Source of the DNA: Bifidobacterium avesanii
Lineage (GTDB): Bacteria; Actinomycetota; Actinomycetes; Actinomycetales; Bifidobacteriaceae
Reading direction: 5' to 3'
Assembly: GCF_009299475.1 (NCBI RefSeq)
Contig: NZ_WBSN01000007.1
Span: 1 to 64,000, forward strand
Length of the DNA stretch: 64,000 nucleotides
Shown: in pieces, positions 36,020 to 44,799 of the stretch
Layout: every line of letters starts with the position of its first letter
How positions within the stretch are numbered: the stretch's first letter is position 1
Position numbers and translations under genes: made by a program
The notes under the pieces: model-generated
What the model saw: only the letters and a program-made list of their open reading frames with translations
Told to the model about the DNA's origin: nothing
Database searches by the model: none

Positions 36020-37444
36020 CTAGGCCTGCGGCGAGACCTCCGCGTACCAGCGGCGCAGCTCGGCGACGGCCACGTCGTGGTCCACCGGGCCGTTATCGAG
36101 GCGGTACTCGAGCATGTGCTTGTACGCGCGGCCAACCATCGGGCCGGGCTTCAGGTCCAGCAGGGCCATGATCTCGTTGCCGTCCACATCGGGGCGGATC
36201 GCATCGAAGTCCTCCTTCTCCTTGAGGTCCTTGACGCGCTGCTCCATCTCGTCCATCGCGGAGGCGAAGATCTGCGCCTTGCGCTTGTTCTGCGTGGTGG
36301 CGTCGGCGCGGGTGAGGCGGTTGAGACGCTCGTACAGATGACCGGCGTCCTTGACGTAGCGGCGCACGGCAGAATCGGTCCAGGGCTCGTCCACATAGCC
36401 GTGGAAGCGCAGGTGGAGCTCCACCAGATCGCTCACGTCGTCGATGATGTGATGGTCGAAGCGCAGGGCCTTGAGCCGCTTGCGCGTGAGCTTGGCGCCC
36501 ACCGCGTCGTGATGGTGGAAGCTCACCTTGCCGCCGGGCTCGAACCGGCGGGTCTTGGGCTTGCCGATGTCGTGCATCAGGGCCGCGAGGCGCAGCGTGA
36601 GGTCGGGCGCGGGCACGGGGCCGTCGGGGCCGGTTTCCAAGGCGACGGCGCGGTCGAGCACGATCATGGTGTGCTCGAAGACGTCCTTGTGGCGGTGGTG
36701 CTCGTCGAGTTCGAGCTGCAGGGCGGGGATCTCCGGGAACACGCGGTCGGCGAGGCCGGATTCCACGAGGGCCTCGACGCCGGCGCGCGGACGGTCGGAC
36801 AGCAGCAGCTTGACCAGTTCGTCACGCACGCGCTCGGCGGACACGATGTCGATGCGGTCGGCCATGCGGCAGATCGCCTCCGCGGTGTCCGGCGCGATGC
36901 GGAAGCCGAGCTGGGCCACGAAACGCACGGCGCGCATCATGCGCAGCGGGTCGTCGTCGAACGACTGCGACGGGTCGACCGGAGTGCGCAGCACGCCCTT
37001 GGCGAGGTCGTTGGCGCCGCCGAACGGATCCACGAATTCGAGCTCGGGCACGCGCAGGGCCATCGCGTTGACCGTGAAGTCGCGGCGGGACAGGTCGCCT
37101 TCGAGCGAGTCGCCGTAGTTGACCTCCGGCTTGCGGGAGTCGGGCTCATAGGTGTCGGAGCGGTACGTGGTCACCTCGACCTTGACCTCGGTGCCGTCCG
37201 GGCGGCGGCGCATGGCGCCCAGCGTGCCGAACTTGCGGCCCATGTCCCAGAAGCCGTCGTGGCCCCAGCGGCGCAGGATCGGCTCGAACTGTTCGGGCCG
37301 CGCGGATGAGCAGAAATCCAGATCGTGGGACCGCCGGTGCAGCAGCAGGTCACGCACGGGCCCGCCCACCAAGGCGAGCTCATACCCGTGTTCGGCGAAC
37401 ATTCGTCCCAATTCGATGGCCTCAGGCCAGACTTCGAAATCCAC
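36020..37444 (-). CDS. cca: CCA tRNA nucleotidyltransferase / poly(A) polymerase family
   Basis: About 474 residues. It would add or repair the 3' CCA of tRNAs, which fits the tRNA-Thr here, whose gene lacks CCA. The N-terminal polymerase head has LALVGGPVRDLLLHR and the metal site HDLDFCSSARP. Basic motifs LSRRDFTVNAMAL and DDPLRMMRAVRFVAQLGFRI follow, and then an HD domain (LAALMHDIGKPKTRRF) as in actinobacterial class II enzymes. The frame is open far upstream, but AAGGGA before GTG at 37444, immediately followed by DFEVWPEAIELG, marks the likely start; an upstream ATG (MLVCAQ) has no ribosome binding site. It is divergent from the NUDIX gene, as in other actinobacteria. Confidence 0.92.
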   Translation of the reverse strand: MDFEVWPEAIELGRMFAEHGYELALVGGPVRDLLLHRRSHDLDFCSSARPEQFEPILRRWGHDGFWDMGRKFGTLGAMRRRPDGTEVKVEVTTYRSDTYEPDSRKPEVNYGDSLEGDLSRRDFTVNAMALRVPELEFVDPFGGANDLAKGVLRTPVDPSQSFDDDPLRMMRAVRFVAQLGFRIAPDTAEAICRMADRIDIVSAERVRDELVKLLLSDRPRAGVEALVESGLADRVFPEIPALQLELDEHHRHKDVFEHTMIVLDRAVALETGPDGPVPAPDLTLRLAALMHDIGKPKTRRFEPGGKVSFHHHDAVGAKLTRKRLKALRFDHHIIDDVSDLVELHLRFHGYVDEPWTDSAVRRYVKDAGHLYERLNRLTRADATTQNKRKAQIFASAMDEMEQRVKDLKEKEDFDAIRPDVDGNEIMALLDLKPGPMVGRAYKHMLEYRLDNGPVDHDVAVAELRRWYAEVSPQA

Positions 37445-37529
37445 TCGATCCCTTTCACAGCCGTTTTTCTGTGCGCATACCAGCATACCGTTACCCCACC
37501 TGCACACAGAATTGAGTAAGGTGGGAGGC

Positions 37530-38273
37530 ATGATTACGCCCGCAGACCTTGCACGCATGCTTTCGCGTGCCGCCGATGATGCGGACGACCATACCCAAAT
37601 GCCGTCGCACGGCCCCGAGGAGCCGAGCAAGCTGATGTACAGCACGGCCACGCCGAACGCCGGATTGTCCGCCTCGATCGGATCGATCGTGCTGGGCGAG
37701 GACGAGACCGAGGAAGCCCCGGACTCGGACGCCGTGACCATGGCCATGCGTTCCTCGAACGCGCCCACCCCGCGCATGATGCCGCAGCGCCGCTCGCAGG
37801 ACACGCCCGCCACGTTCGCCTCGCTGGACGCGCAGGAGCTGCCGGTGGTCCGCGAGTATTCCGCCGGCGGCCTGATCTTCGACGAGCGCGGCCGCGTGGC
37901 GATCATCGCCCGGCATTCGCGCTCCGGCCACCTTGAGTGGTGCCTGCCCAAGGGGCACATCGAGAAGGGCGAGACCCCGGAGCAGACGGCCGTGCGCGAG
38001 GTGCACGAGGAGACCGGCATTCTGGGCGAGGTGATCGAATCGATCGCCACCATCGACTACTGGTTCACGGGCACCAGCCAGCGCGTGCACAAGCTGGTCC
38101 ACCACTACGCCCTGAAGCGCATCGGCGGCGAGCTCACCGTCGAAGGCGACCCCGACCACGAGGCGGAGGACGCCATCTGGGTCGACTTCCGCGATCTGGA
38201 CGACGTGCTGAGCTACCCCAACGAGCGAAAAATCGCTTGGCTGTATGCAAGGAAAACCAAGAAACAAGCATGA
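37530..38273 (+). CDS. NUDIX hydrolase
   Basis: A 247-residue protein. The C-terminal half holds a complete NUDIX box, GHIEKGETPEQTAVREVHEETGI (described here as G-x5-E-x7-R-E-x2-E-E-x-G-I), after EWCLPK; the substrate would be a nucleoside diphosphate linked to another group. The N-terminal 110 residues are acidic and low in complexity. In actinobacteria this gene sits between cca and the DUF6049-murJ genes. GGGAGG almost touches the ATG at 37530, so the ATG at 37557-37559 is a possible alternative. Its stop overlaps the next start as ATGA, which points to an operon of four genes. Confidence 0.9.
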   Translation: MITPADLARMLSRAADDADDHTQMPSHGPEEPSKLMYSTATPNAGLSASIGSIVLGEDETEEAPDSDAVTMAMRSSNAPTPRMMPQRRSQDTPATFASLDAQELPVVREYSAGGLIFDERGRVAIIARHSRSGHLEWCLPKGHIEKGETPEQTAVREVHEETGILGEVIESIATIDYWFTGTSQRVHKLVHHYALKRIGGELTVEGDPDHEAEDAIWVDFRDLDDVLSYPNERKIAWLYARKTKKQA

Positions 38274-40495
38274 GAAGACGACCATCCCACGCCCCTAGCC
38301 GCGGCCTTGCCGGTCGCGTGTGCGCCATGCTCGCGGCTCTGATCCTCGTCGTCGTGCCGACGCCCGCGCTGGCCGACGACGGAGCAACCGGCACCGGCAC
38401 GTCAGGCACCGGCACCACCGGCGCAACCACCACGACCACCGCGCCCTGCGAAAACGCCGTGTGCATCACCGCCACCGCGCTCACCCCCGTGGTGACCGCC
38501 ACGTCCGGGTATCAGGCCACCGTGACCGTGACCAACGCCACCGCGCAGGACATCGCGCAGGCGACGCTCAGCGTGGCCACCAACGCGCTGTACACGTTCA
38601 GCTCCCGCGTGGACATGCAGGCGTGGGCCGAGGGCGAAACCAACATCCCCACGCGCAACGTGCTCGGCACCGCGGCCATCGCGAACCTCGCGGCCGGTTC
38701 CAGCGCGCAGGCGCAGGTGACGGTCCCCGCGGACAGCGACCAGCTCAAGGCGATCACCACATGGGGCCCCAAGCCGCTGCGCATCAGCCTCGACTCGGGC
38801 GCCAAGGCCACCAACGCCTCGCTGTGCAGCTTCCTCACGCGCTCCACGGACGGCCTGCGCAGCGCGGACACCCCGCCGCTCAAGATCGTCATGGCCATGC
38901 CGCTGACCGCCGGCTCGTGGAACATCGACCCCACCGCGTTCAAGGCGCTCGTCTCCGGCGACGAGTCCGCCAAGATCCAGGCCGATTCGATCGCCGCCTC
39001 CGACGCCGACCAGCGCGCCGCGCAAACGCAGCTCATCGCGCAGCACCCGGATTTGCAGGTGGTGGCGGATCCCTCGTATCTGGCCACGTTCGGCTCGTCG
39101 GTGCCCTCCGTGGCCGCGACCATGCAGAACGGGTTCTTCGACATCACCGCGGCCGGCACGCAGACGGATGCGGACTACGACGCCGCCGGCATCACCGACG
39201 ACGATTGGAAGGCCGAGGCGGACGACGCCGTCGCCTGGCAGGGTCAGGGCGCGTGGACGCTCGAGGCCCTCACCCGCGCCGCGCGTCAGGGCTACACCAC
39301 CGTGATCGCCAACGCGGACTTCGAATCGTCGTCCACCGCGGCGGCCCACACCGGCGTGTACGACGTGCCGACCGAGGCGGGCGACGTGACCGTGCTGGCC
39401 TCGCAGACCACGCTCACCCGCCTCGCGCAAAATCAGGCGTCGTCGCAGAACGCGGCGGCGGAGACCACGGAGGCCGGGCAGATGGCCCGCTTCGTGGCGC
39501 AGAGCGCGTTCTACCAAATGGAGCAGCCGTACGCCGACCGCATTCTGCTCGTCACCTTCGCGCCCGGCATGAGCGCCGATCATGTGTCGCGCATGATGAG
39601 CGCGATGGAGGAGGCGTCCTGGGTGTCGCTCACCGACCTGAGCGAACTCACCACCGCCGACGCGTACCGCAGCGGCAACCGGGCCGTGCAGGCGCTGCCG
39701 CAGGAGTCCGGCGTGAACGAGCAGACGACGGCCGCCATGCGCGACGCCCTGTCCGCGCTGGCCACCGCACGCTCGGAGATCAACCGCTTCGCCACCAAGG
39801 TGCTCGTGGCCAATTCGGTGGCCGCGGACGATTCGACGGCCACGCCCAGCGGCTCGGCCTCCGCCTCGGCCAGCGCATCGGGCACCCCGTCCTCCGCCGC
39901 CACGTCGGACACGCAGGCGCTGGCCCGTCAGGACGCGGCCGCCACCGCGCATCGCGGCGACGACGCGAGCAGCTGGATCTCCCAGCTCAACGCGGCCCAG
40001 CACCGCCTCGCCACGCTCGCGCTCGACGGCGCCGCGCTCAACCACGATCTGGCCACGCAGTCCAAGGGCCTGAGCGACGAGTTGTTCCAGGGCATCTCCA
40101 TCTCGCCGTCCGATTCGATCAACGTGGTGAGCGAAACCGCGCAGATGCCGGTCACGGTGAGCAACAGCCATGATTTCCCGGTGCGCGTGACCGTGTCCTC
40201 CAAAACCGACTCCATGCAGATCGTCACCTCGCGCGAGGTGGACACCGTGGTGCCGGCGCACGGCGAGGTGCAGGTCACGTTCGCGATCCGCGTGCTCACG
40301 TCCGGACGCGCCACGGCGCATCTGGCCCTGCAGGACACCGACGGCGACGAGTTCGGCGCCGCGCACGAGACGCACATCTCCAGCCGTCTGCAAATGAGCG
40401 ACATGAGCGGCATGGCGATCGTCGTGCTGGCCGTGATTCTGGGCCTGTGGGGCCTGTGGCGGCAGTTCCACCGAAAGAAGGACCCCGACGAATGA
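38270..40495 (+). CDS. DUF6049 family secreted/membrane protein
   Basis: A 741-residue protein with a signal peptide (MLAALILVVVPTPALA), a long extracellular region and one C-terminal helix (MAIVVLAVILGLWGLWRQF) ending in RKKDPDE. The extracellular part includes beta-rich segments (VTVTNATAQDIAQATLSV; MPVTVSNSHDFPVRVTVSS). A low-complexity Ser/Ala region lies near residues 525-545 (PSGSASASASASGTPSSA). The family is known only from its place next to murJ in actinobacteria and is presumed to act in envelope assembly. It overlaps NUDIX upstream and murJ downstream, each by four bases (ATGA). Confidence 0.85.
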   Translation: MRRRPSHAPSRGLAGRVCAMLAALILVVVPTPALADDGATGTGTSGTGTTGATTTTTAPCENAVCITATALTPVVTATSGYQATVTVTNATAQDIAQATLSVATNALYTFSSRVDMQAWAEGETNIPTRNVLGTAAIANLAAGSSAQAQVTVPADSDQLKAITTWGPKPLRISLDSGAKATNASLCSFLTRSTDGLRSADTPPLKIVMAMPLTAGSWNIDPTAFKALVSGDESAKIQADSIAASDADQRAAQTQLIAQHPDLQVVADPSYLATFGSSVPSVAATMQNGFFDITAAGTQTDADYDAAGITDDDWKAEADDAVAWQGQGAWTLEALTRAARQGYTTVIANADFESSSTAAAHTGVYDVPTEAGDVTVLASQTTLTRLAQNQASSQNAAAETTEAGQMARFVAQSAFYQMEQPYADRILLVTFAPGMSADHVSRMMSAMEEASWVSLTDLSELTTADAYRSGNRAVQALPQESGVNEQTTAAMRDALSALATARSEINRFATKVLVANSVAADDSTATPSGSASASASASGTPSSAATSDTQALARQDAAATAHRGDDASSWISQLNAAQHRLATLALDGAALNHDLATQSKGLSDELFQGISISPSDSINVVSETAQMPVTVSNSHDFPVRVTVSSKTDSMQIVTSREVDTVVPAHGEVQVTFAIRVLTSGRATAHLALQDTDGDEFGAAHETHISSRLQMSDMSGMAIVVLAVILGLWGLWRQFHRKKDPDE

Positions 40496-42390
40496 GTTCC
40501 GTAGGCCGTAATTCGATGATCATGGCGGTGGGCACGTTCGCCTCCCGCATCACAGGCCAGATCCGCCAGATCCTCCTCGCCGCCGCGGTGGGCACCACCG
40601 GCATCGCCGCCATGGCGTACCAGACCGGCTCGCAGATTCCGCAGGTGGTGTTCAACCTCATCTCCGGCGGCATCTTCAACGCCGTGCTCGTGCCGCAGAT
40701 CGTGCGCGCGCTCAAGCAGGAGGACGCGGAGGACCGCCTCAACAAGCTCATCACCGCCGCGATCACGCTGCTCATCGTGGTGACGGGCGTGATGATGGCG
40801 GCCACGCCGTTCGTCACGCAGCTGTACGTGAATTCGAGCTGGGACGGCGAGCAGCGCGCGCTGGCCAACGCGTTCACGCTGTGGTGCATGCCGCAGATCT
40901 TCTTCTACGGTCTGTACACGGTGCTCGGGCAGATCCTCGCGGCCAAGGAGCGCTTCGGCCTGTACGCGTGGAGCTCGGTGGGCGCGAACGTGATCAGCTG
41001 CGCCGGCTTCGGCGTGTTCATCTGGATGTTCGGCAACGCGGCCCGCCAGCCCGTCTCGTGGTGGACGAGCGACAAGATCGCGTTCACGGCCGGCACGTGG
41101 ACGCTGGGCGTGGCGTTCCAGGCGGTCATCCTGTTCGTGCCGCTTATTCGTCTTGGTTTTCATTATCGACCGAGCTGGGGGCTGCGCGGCATCGGCCTGC
41201 GCTCCATGGGACGCGTGGCCGTGTGGAGCATGGCCCTTGTGGTGCTCAACCTGCTCATGGGCATGGTCAACTCGCAGGTTCTGACCGGCGCGCCCACCAT
41301 GGCCGGAGACCCGCACGGCGTGGCCGGCAACGCCTCCTACCAGTACGCGTATTCGCTGCAGATCCTGCCGTATTCGCTCATCGCGGTCTCCATCGCCACG
41401 GCCATCTTCCCCAAGCTGTCCAAGTCGATCAGCGAGGGCGACTACGACACGGCCCGCAACGACCTGAGCTCCTCCCTGCGCTCGATGAGCCTGGTGATGA
41501 TGTACTTCACCGTGGTGCTCGTGCTCATCCCGGCGCCCATCACCATCGCGCTCGTGCCGTCGATCAGCTACGACGAGGTGCTGCTCATCGCCGCGCCGCT
41601 CATCGCACTGTCGCTCAATCTGGTGCCGGTGAGCTGCCTGCTGCTCATCCAGCGCACGTTCTACGCGTTCGAGGACGGCAAGCGGCCGTTCCTGTTCGCG
41701 CTGCTGCAGAACGGCGTGCAGATCGCGCTGCTGCTCGCCGCCATCGCCGTCTTCCCGCCCAAGCACTGGGCCACCATGGTCGCGCTGGCCGTGTCGCTGT
41801 CGTACGTGCCCACGCTGCCGGCCATCTACGTGATGCTGCGCAAGCGCTTCGGCGGCCACCTGGACGGGCACCGCATCGCCAACACGCTCGTCAAGTCGCT
41901 GGTGGCGGGCGCGGCGTCGTTCGCGGCGGGATGGGTGTGCCAGTGGGCGCTGCAGCTCGCGATGCCGTTGGACGCCCCCGACATGCACGCCGCAAGCCGG
42001 TGGGTGCTGGCCGTGGTGGTGTGCGCGGTGGTGTCGATCGTGGCGGCGGCCGTGTACTTCGCCGTGCTGAAGCTGCTGCGCGTGGAGGAGCTCACGGCGC
42101 TGGGGGCGATCGTGGCGAAGTTCCGCAGGCGGCTGCCGGGCGGGGGCCGACGCAGCGGACATGACGGGCAGACCGGACGCGACGGGCAGACCGCCGAACG
42201 CACCGGAAACGGCGAAGGCAGCCGAAAGGCCCGCACGGTTTCCAGCAGGATCGATGACCGGACGACCGGCGGAACGGCCGCCGAAACAGTCGGCAAAACA
42301 AGCCGGGGGACGGACACCCCCAACAGTAGAATGAGCCAAGTGCATGAACAGTCTTCAACGGCTGTCGGGGACAAGGAAGAATGGGTATGA
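40492..42390 (+). CDS. murJ: Lipid II flippase MurJ (MviN)
   Basis: A 632-residue polytopic protein that would flip lipid II to the outer face of the membrane for peptidoglycan synthesis. The start NSMIMAVGTFASRITGQIRQ, with GTFASRITG and QIPQVVFNLISGGIFNAVLVPQ, is diagnostic of MviN. About 14 helices follow to residue 535. The last 95 residues form a hydrophilic, low-complexity tail (GRDGQTAERTGNGEGSRKA). In Mycobacterium MviN a pseudokinase domain is fused at this point; here the kinase-like protein is encoded by the next, overlapping gene. The start overlaps DUF6049 by ATGA. Confidence 0.95.
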   Translation: MSSVGRNSMIMAVGTFASRITGQIRQILLAAAVGTTGIAAMAYQTGSQIPQVVFNLISGGIFNAVLVPQIVRALKQEDAEDRLNKLITAAITLLIVVTGVMMAATPFVTQLYVNSSWDGEQRALANAFTLWCMPQIFFYGLYTVLGQILAAKERFGLYAWSSVGANVISCAGFGVFIWMFGNAARQPVSWWTSDKIAFTAGTWTLGVAFQAVILFVPLIRLGFHYRPSWGLRGIGLRSMGRVAVWSMALVVLNLLMGMVNSQVLTGAPTMAGDPHGVAGNASYQYAYSLQILPYSLIAVSIATAIFPKLSKSISEGDYDTARNDLSSSLRSMSLVMMYFTVVLVLIPAPITIALVPSISYDEVLLIAAPLIALSLNLVPVSCLLLIQRTFYAFEDGKRPFLFALLQNGVQIALLLAAIAVFPPKHWATMVALAVSLSYVPTLPAIYVMLRKRFGGHLDGHRIANTLVKSLVAGAASFAAGWVCQWALQLAMPLDAPDMHAASRWVLAVVVCAVVSIVAAAVYFAVLKLLRVEELTALGAIVAKFRRRLPGGGRRSGHDGQTGRDGQTAERTGNGEGSRKARTVSSRIDDRTTGGTAAETVGKTSRGTDTPNSRMSQVHEQSSTAVGDKEEWV

Positions 42391-44600
42391 TGACGCCGCA
42401 ACCGGGTGATGTGCTGATCGACCGATACGAGCTCGTGAGGGCCTTGCGCCGCGAGCCCGGCATCGAGGCGTGGCGGGCCAACGACCATGTGCTCGCGCGC
42501 GACTGCCAGCTGTTCATCGTCACCGACCCGGCGTCCGCGTCGCGGGTCAGTGCGCTGGCCTCCGCGCTGGCGCTGTCCAAGAGCCCCCGCTTCACGCCGG
42601 TGTTCCAGATGCACTCCATCGACGACGTGGCCCTGCTCATCACCGATCTGGACGCGGGCATCTGCCTGACCGACTACCTCAACGGCCCCCACCGCGATAC
42701 GCTGAGCCTCGACGCCATGCGCGTGATCCTCGGTGAAAGCGCGCTGGCCCTCCAAATGCTCATCTCGCAGCGTCTGGCCGACCGCGCGGTCACCACCGAC
42801 GTGATCCGTCTGGACCGCAAGGGCATCAGCATCGCCGACGCCCCGGTCAGCCCCGCCATGATCGGGCCGCTCGTCCATCCCGACGACCCGCAGGACACCG
42901 CCGAAGCGCTGGCCGTCCGCCAGCTCGCCGCCGTACTGTACGCCATGCTCACGCGCGAACCGTACGAGCCCGATCAGACGTATCCGGCGGACAAGCTCAT
43001 CGCCGTGCAGGACAAGCCGCACGACTTCTGGATCATCTGCCAGCGCGGTCTGGGCCTGCCGAACCCGGACGGCTCCACGCCCACGCCGATCTACACGCTC
43101 AACGAGCTCATCGCCCTGCTGGGCTATTGGAAGCCGCTCAACGAACTGACCGAGCGGGACATCGTCTGGTCCACCATTCCGGACGAGGCGTCCATTATCA
43201 TCGGGCAGATCCGGCCTGTGGACCCCGAGGCCCTGCTCACCCTGCCGGACGGCGTGATCAAGCGTCCGGAGGATCCGTCGACGCGCGCCAAGAAGCCCGT
43301 GTGGGACGCCAACCAGCTGCTCTTCCCGGAGCGCGGCGAAGTCGAGATGATCAAGCCGCAGCATCACGGCGACGGCGACTTCCTTTCGGTGCTCGGCGAT
43401 TCGGCGGCGTCCGTCATGCCCGTTTCGCGCCCCACGCAGGCCGTGGACGTGTCCGCGATCCGGCCGATCCAGATCAAGGACATCTCCGTGTCCCCGCTGC
43501 CGCCCGTGGAGCTGACGGGCTACAGCCACAGCCGCCACGACGATGCGACGCCGATCAAGCCGACGATATCGGATTCAGCGGCGGCAAGCACGGAGGACGC
43601 CGGTACCGCCGCGAACGCCGACGAGCATCGCTCCGAGGGACTGTCCCATTTGGTTGGCACTGGCTCGGCGGCTTCGGCCGCTTCCGAACCGAATCATCTG
43701 GCATATCTCGCCTCGTCCGGCAAGTCCGTAGCGAGCGAGGAGACGCGCATTCAGGAGCCCGTGGCCGTGGATCCGCCCGTGCAGCCGCTGCACGTTGAGA
43801 GCGCGCCGCCCAGTTTCACGCCCGGCGAATACGGCAATCACGGCGGCGGGACCGCGGCGGCCGGCGGGACCGCCGGCGCGTCCGCCGACGACATCAGCAA
43901 CGATTCCAATTCGTACGTGTTCGGCCGCATCCGCACCCGTTCCTTCGCCATCGCGCTCGGTTCGATCGTGCTCATCATCGCGCTGGTGCTGTCCATGAAC
44001 TATCTGGTCAACACCTCGTTCGGATCCTTCGGTTTCAGCGACCCACAGCCCGGGCAGTGGCCCACCGACCTTGCCAGCGCCCGATTCGACGGACGCGTGA
44101 GCCCGGAGGCCTCGTCGTCCACGTCGGCCGGGGCGTCGGCCAGCGCATCCGATTCCGCCTCCACGAACGATTCGGCAAGTGGCTCGACCGAAACGGCGGT
44201 GGACCATGAGGACCGCAACGTCTCCTCTGTGCCGACGCCCGCCCCCGTGCCCACGCCGACCAACACCACCGCCTACCCGATCACCACGCAGAGCTTCCTC
44301 AGCCGCCCGACCGGCCTCAACGGCTACGGACGCTACATTCAGCTGGACGCCCCGCATGACGTATACCGCGTGGACTTCCAGATCCGCCAGACCAGCGGCA
44401 GCGGTCAGGTGTTCGTGAACTCGAACGCGCAGAACCCGAACAACGGCACCGCGGTGGGCAGCTTCACCGTTGACGAGCAGGGCAACGCCTCCGTGACGTT
44501 CGACCAGCCGGTGAACACGCAGGAGATCGTGATCTGGTTCCCCACCCAGACGCTTCCCTCCGGCGGACGACTCACCTTCAAGAGCGTCTCCGTGTTCTAG
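42387..44600 (+). CDS. MurJ-linked pseudokinase membrane protein
   Basis: A 737-residue protein. The N-terminal 270 residues have kinase-like spacing (DRYELVRALRREPGIEAWRAND ...), but the glycine loop, HRD and DFG motifs are not recognisable, so it is expected to be inactive. An Ala/Ser-rich linker, one helix (FAIALGSIVLIIALVLSMNYLV) and an extracellular Ser/Ala region with VPTPAPVPTPTNTT follow. The C-terminal beta domain (LNGYGRYIQLDAPHDVYRVDFQIRQ) resembles discoidin-like folds. By analogy with the mycobacterial MviN pseudokinase it may relay kinase signals to MurJ; that is inference. AAGGAAG seven bases before the ATG at 42387 and the ATGA overlap decide the start over 42381. Confidence 0.82.
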   Translation: MMTPQPGDVLIDRYELVRALRREPGIEAWRANDHVLARDCQLFIVTDPASASRVSALASALALSKSPRFTPVFQMHSIDDVALLITDLDAGICLTDYLNGPHRDTLSLDAMRVILGESALALQMLISQRLADRAVTTDVIRLDRKGISIADAPVSPAMIGPLVHPDDPQDTAEALAVRQLAAVLYAMLTREPYEPDQTYPADKLIAVQDKPHDFWIICQRGLGLPNPDGSTPTPIYTLNELIALLGYWKPLNELTERDIVWSTIPDEASIIIGQIRPVDPEALLTLPDGVIKRPEDPSTRAKKPVWDANQLLFPERGEVEMIKPQHHGDGDFLSVLGDSAASVMPVSRPTQAVDVSAIRPIQIKDISVSPLPPVELTGYSHSRHDDATPIKPTISDSAAASTEDAGTAANADEHRSEGLSHLVGTGSAASAASEPNHLAYLASSGKSVASEETRIQEPVAVDPPVQPLHVESAPPSFTPGEYGNHGGGTAAAGGTAGASADDISNDSNSYVFGRIRTRSFAIALGSIVLIIALVLSMNYLVNTSFGSFGFSDPQPGQWPTDLASARFDGRVSPEASSSTSAGASASASDSASTNDSASGSTETAVDHEDRNVSSVPTPAPVPTPTNTTAYPITTQSFLSRPTGLNGYGRYIQLDAPHDVYRVDFQIRQTSGSGQVFVNSNAQNPNNGTAVGSFTVDEQGNASVTFDQPVNTQEIVIWFPTQTLPSGGRLTFKSVSVF

Positions 44601-44637
44601 CGGATTTGCGCCGCTTGCGGCTGACGGTCGATTGCAT

Positions 44638-44672
44638 AAAGGCCCTGCATCAATGCACGATGCGGGGCCTTT
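44638..44672 (+). terminator. Terminator of the NUDIX-murJ-pseudokinase operon
   Basis: A 14-bp stem (44638-44651 with 44659-44672, one T-G pair) begins 37 bases after the stop. The right arm ends in GGGGCCTTT. Confidence 0.8.
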
Positions 44673-44799
44673 AGTGTTGGCCGGCGCCATATCGTCGTTC
44701 GGGGGTGATCGTCGTTCTACGCGAAGCGCGTCCCTCCAGCCATCACCCCTCCGTGAAATCATCCGCCCCTCTAACCATTCACCTCGGTATGCTGGGTAC

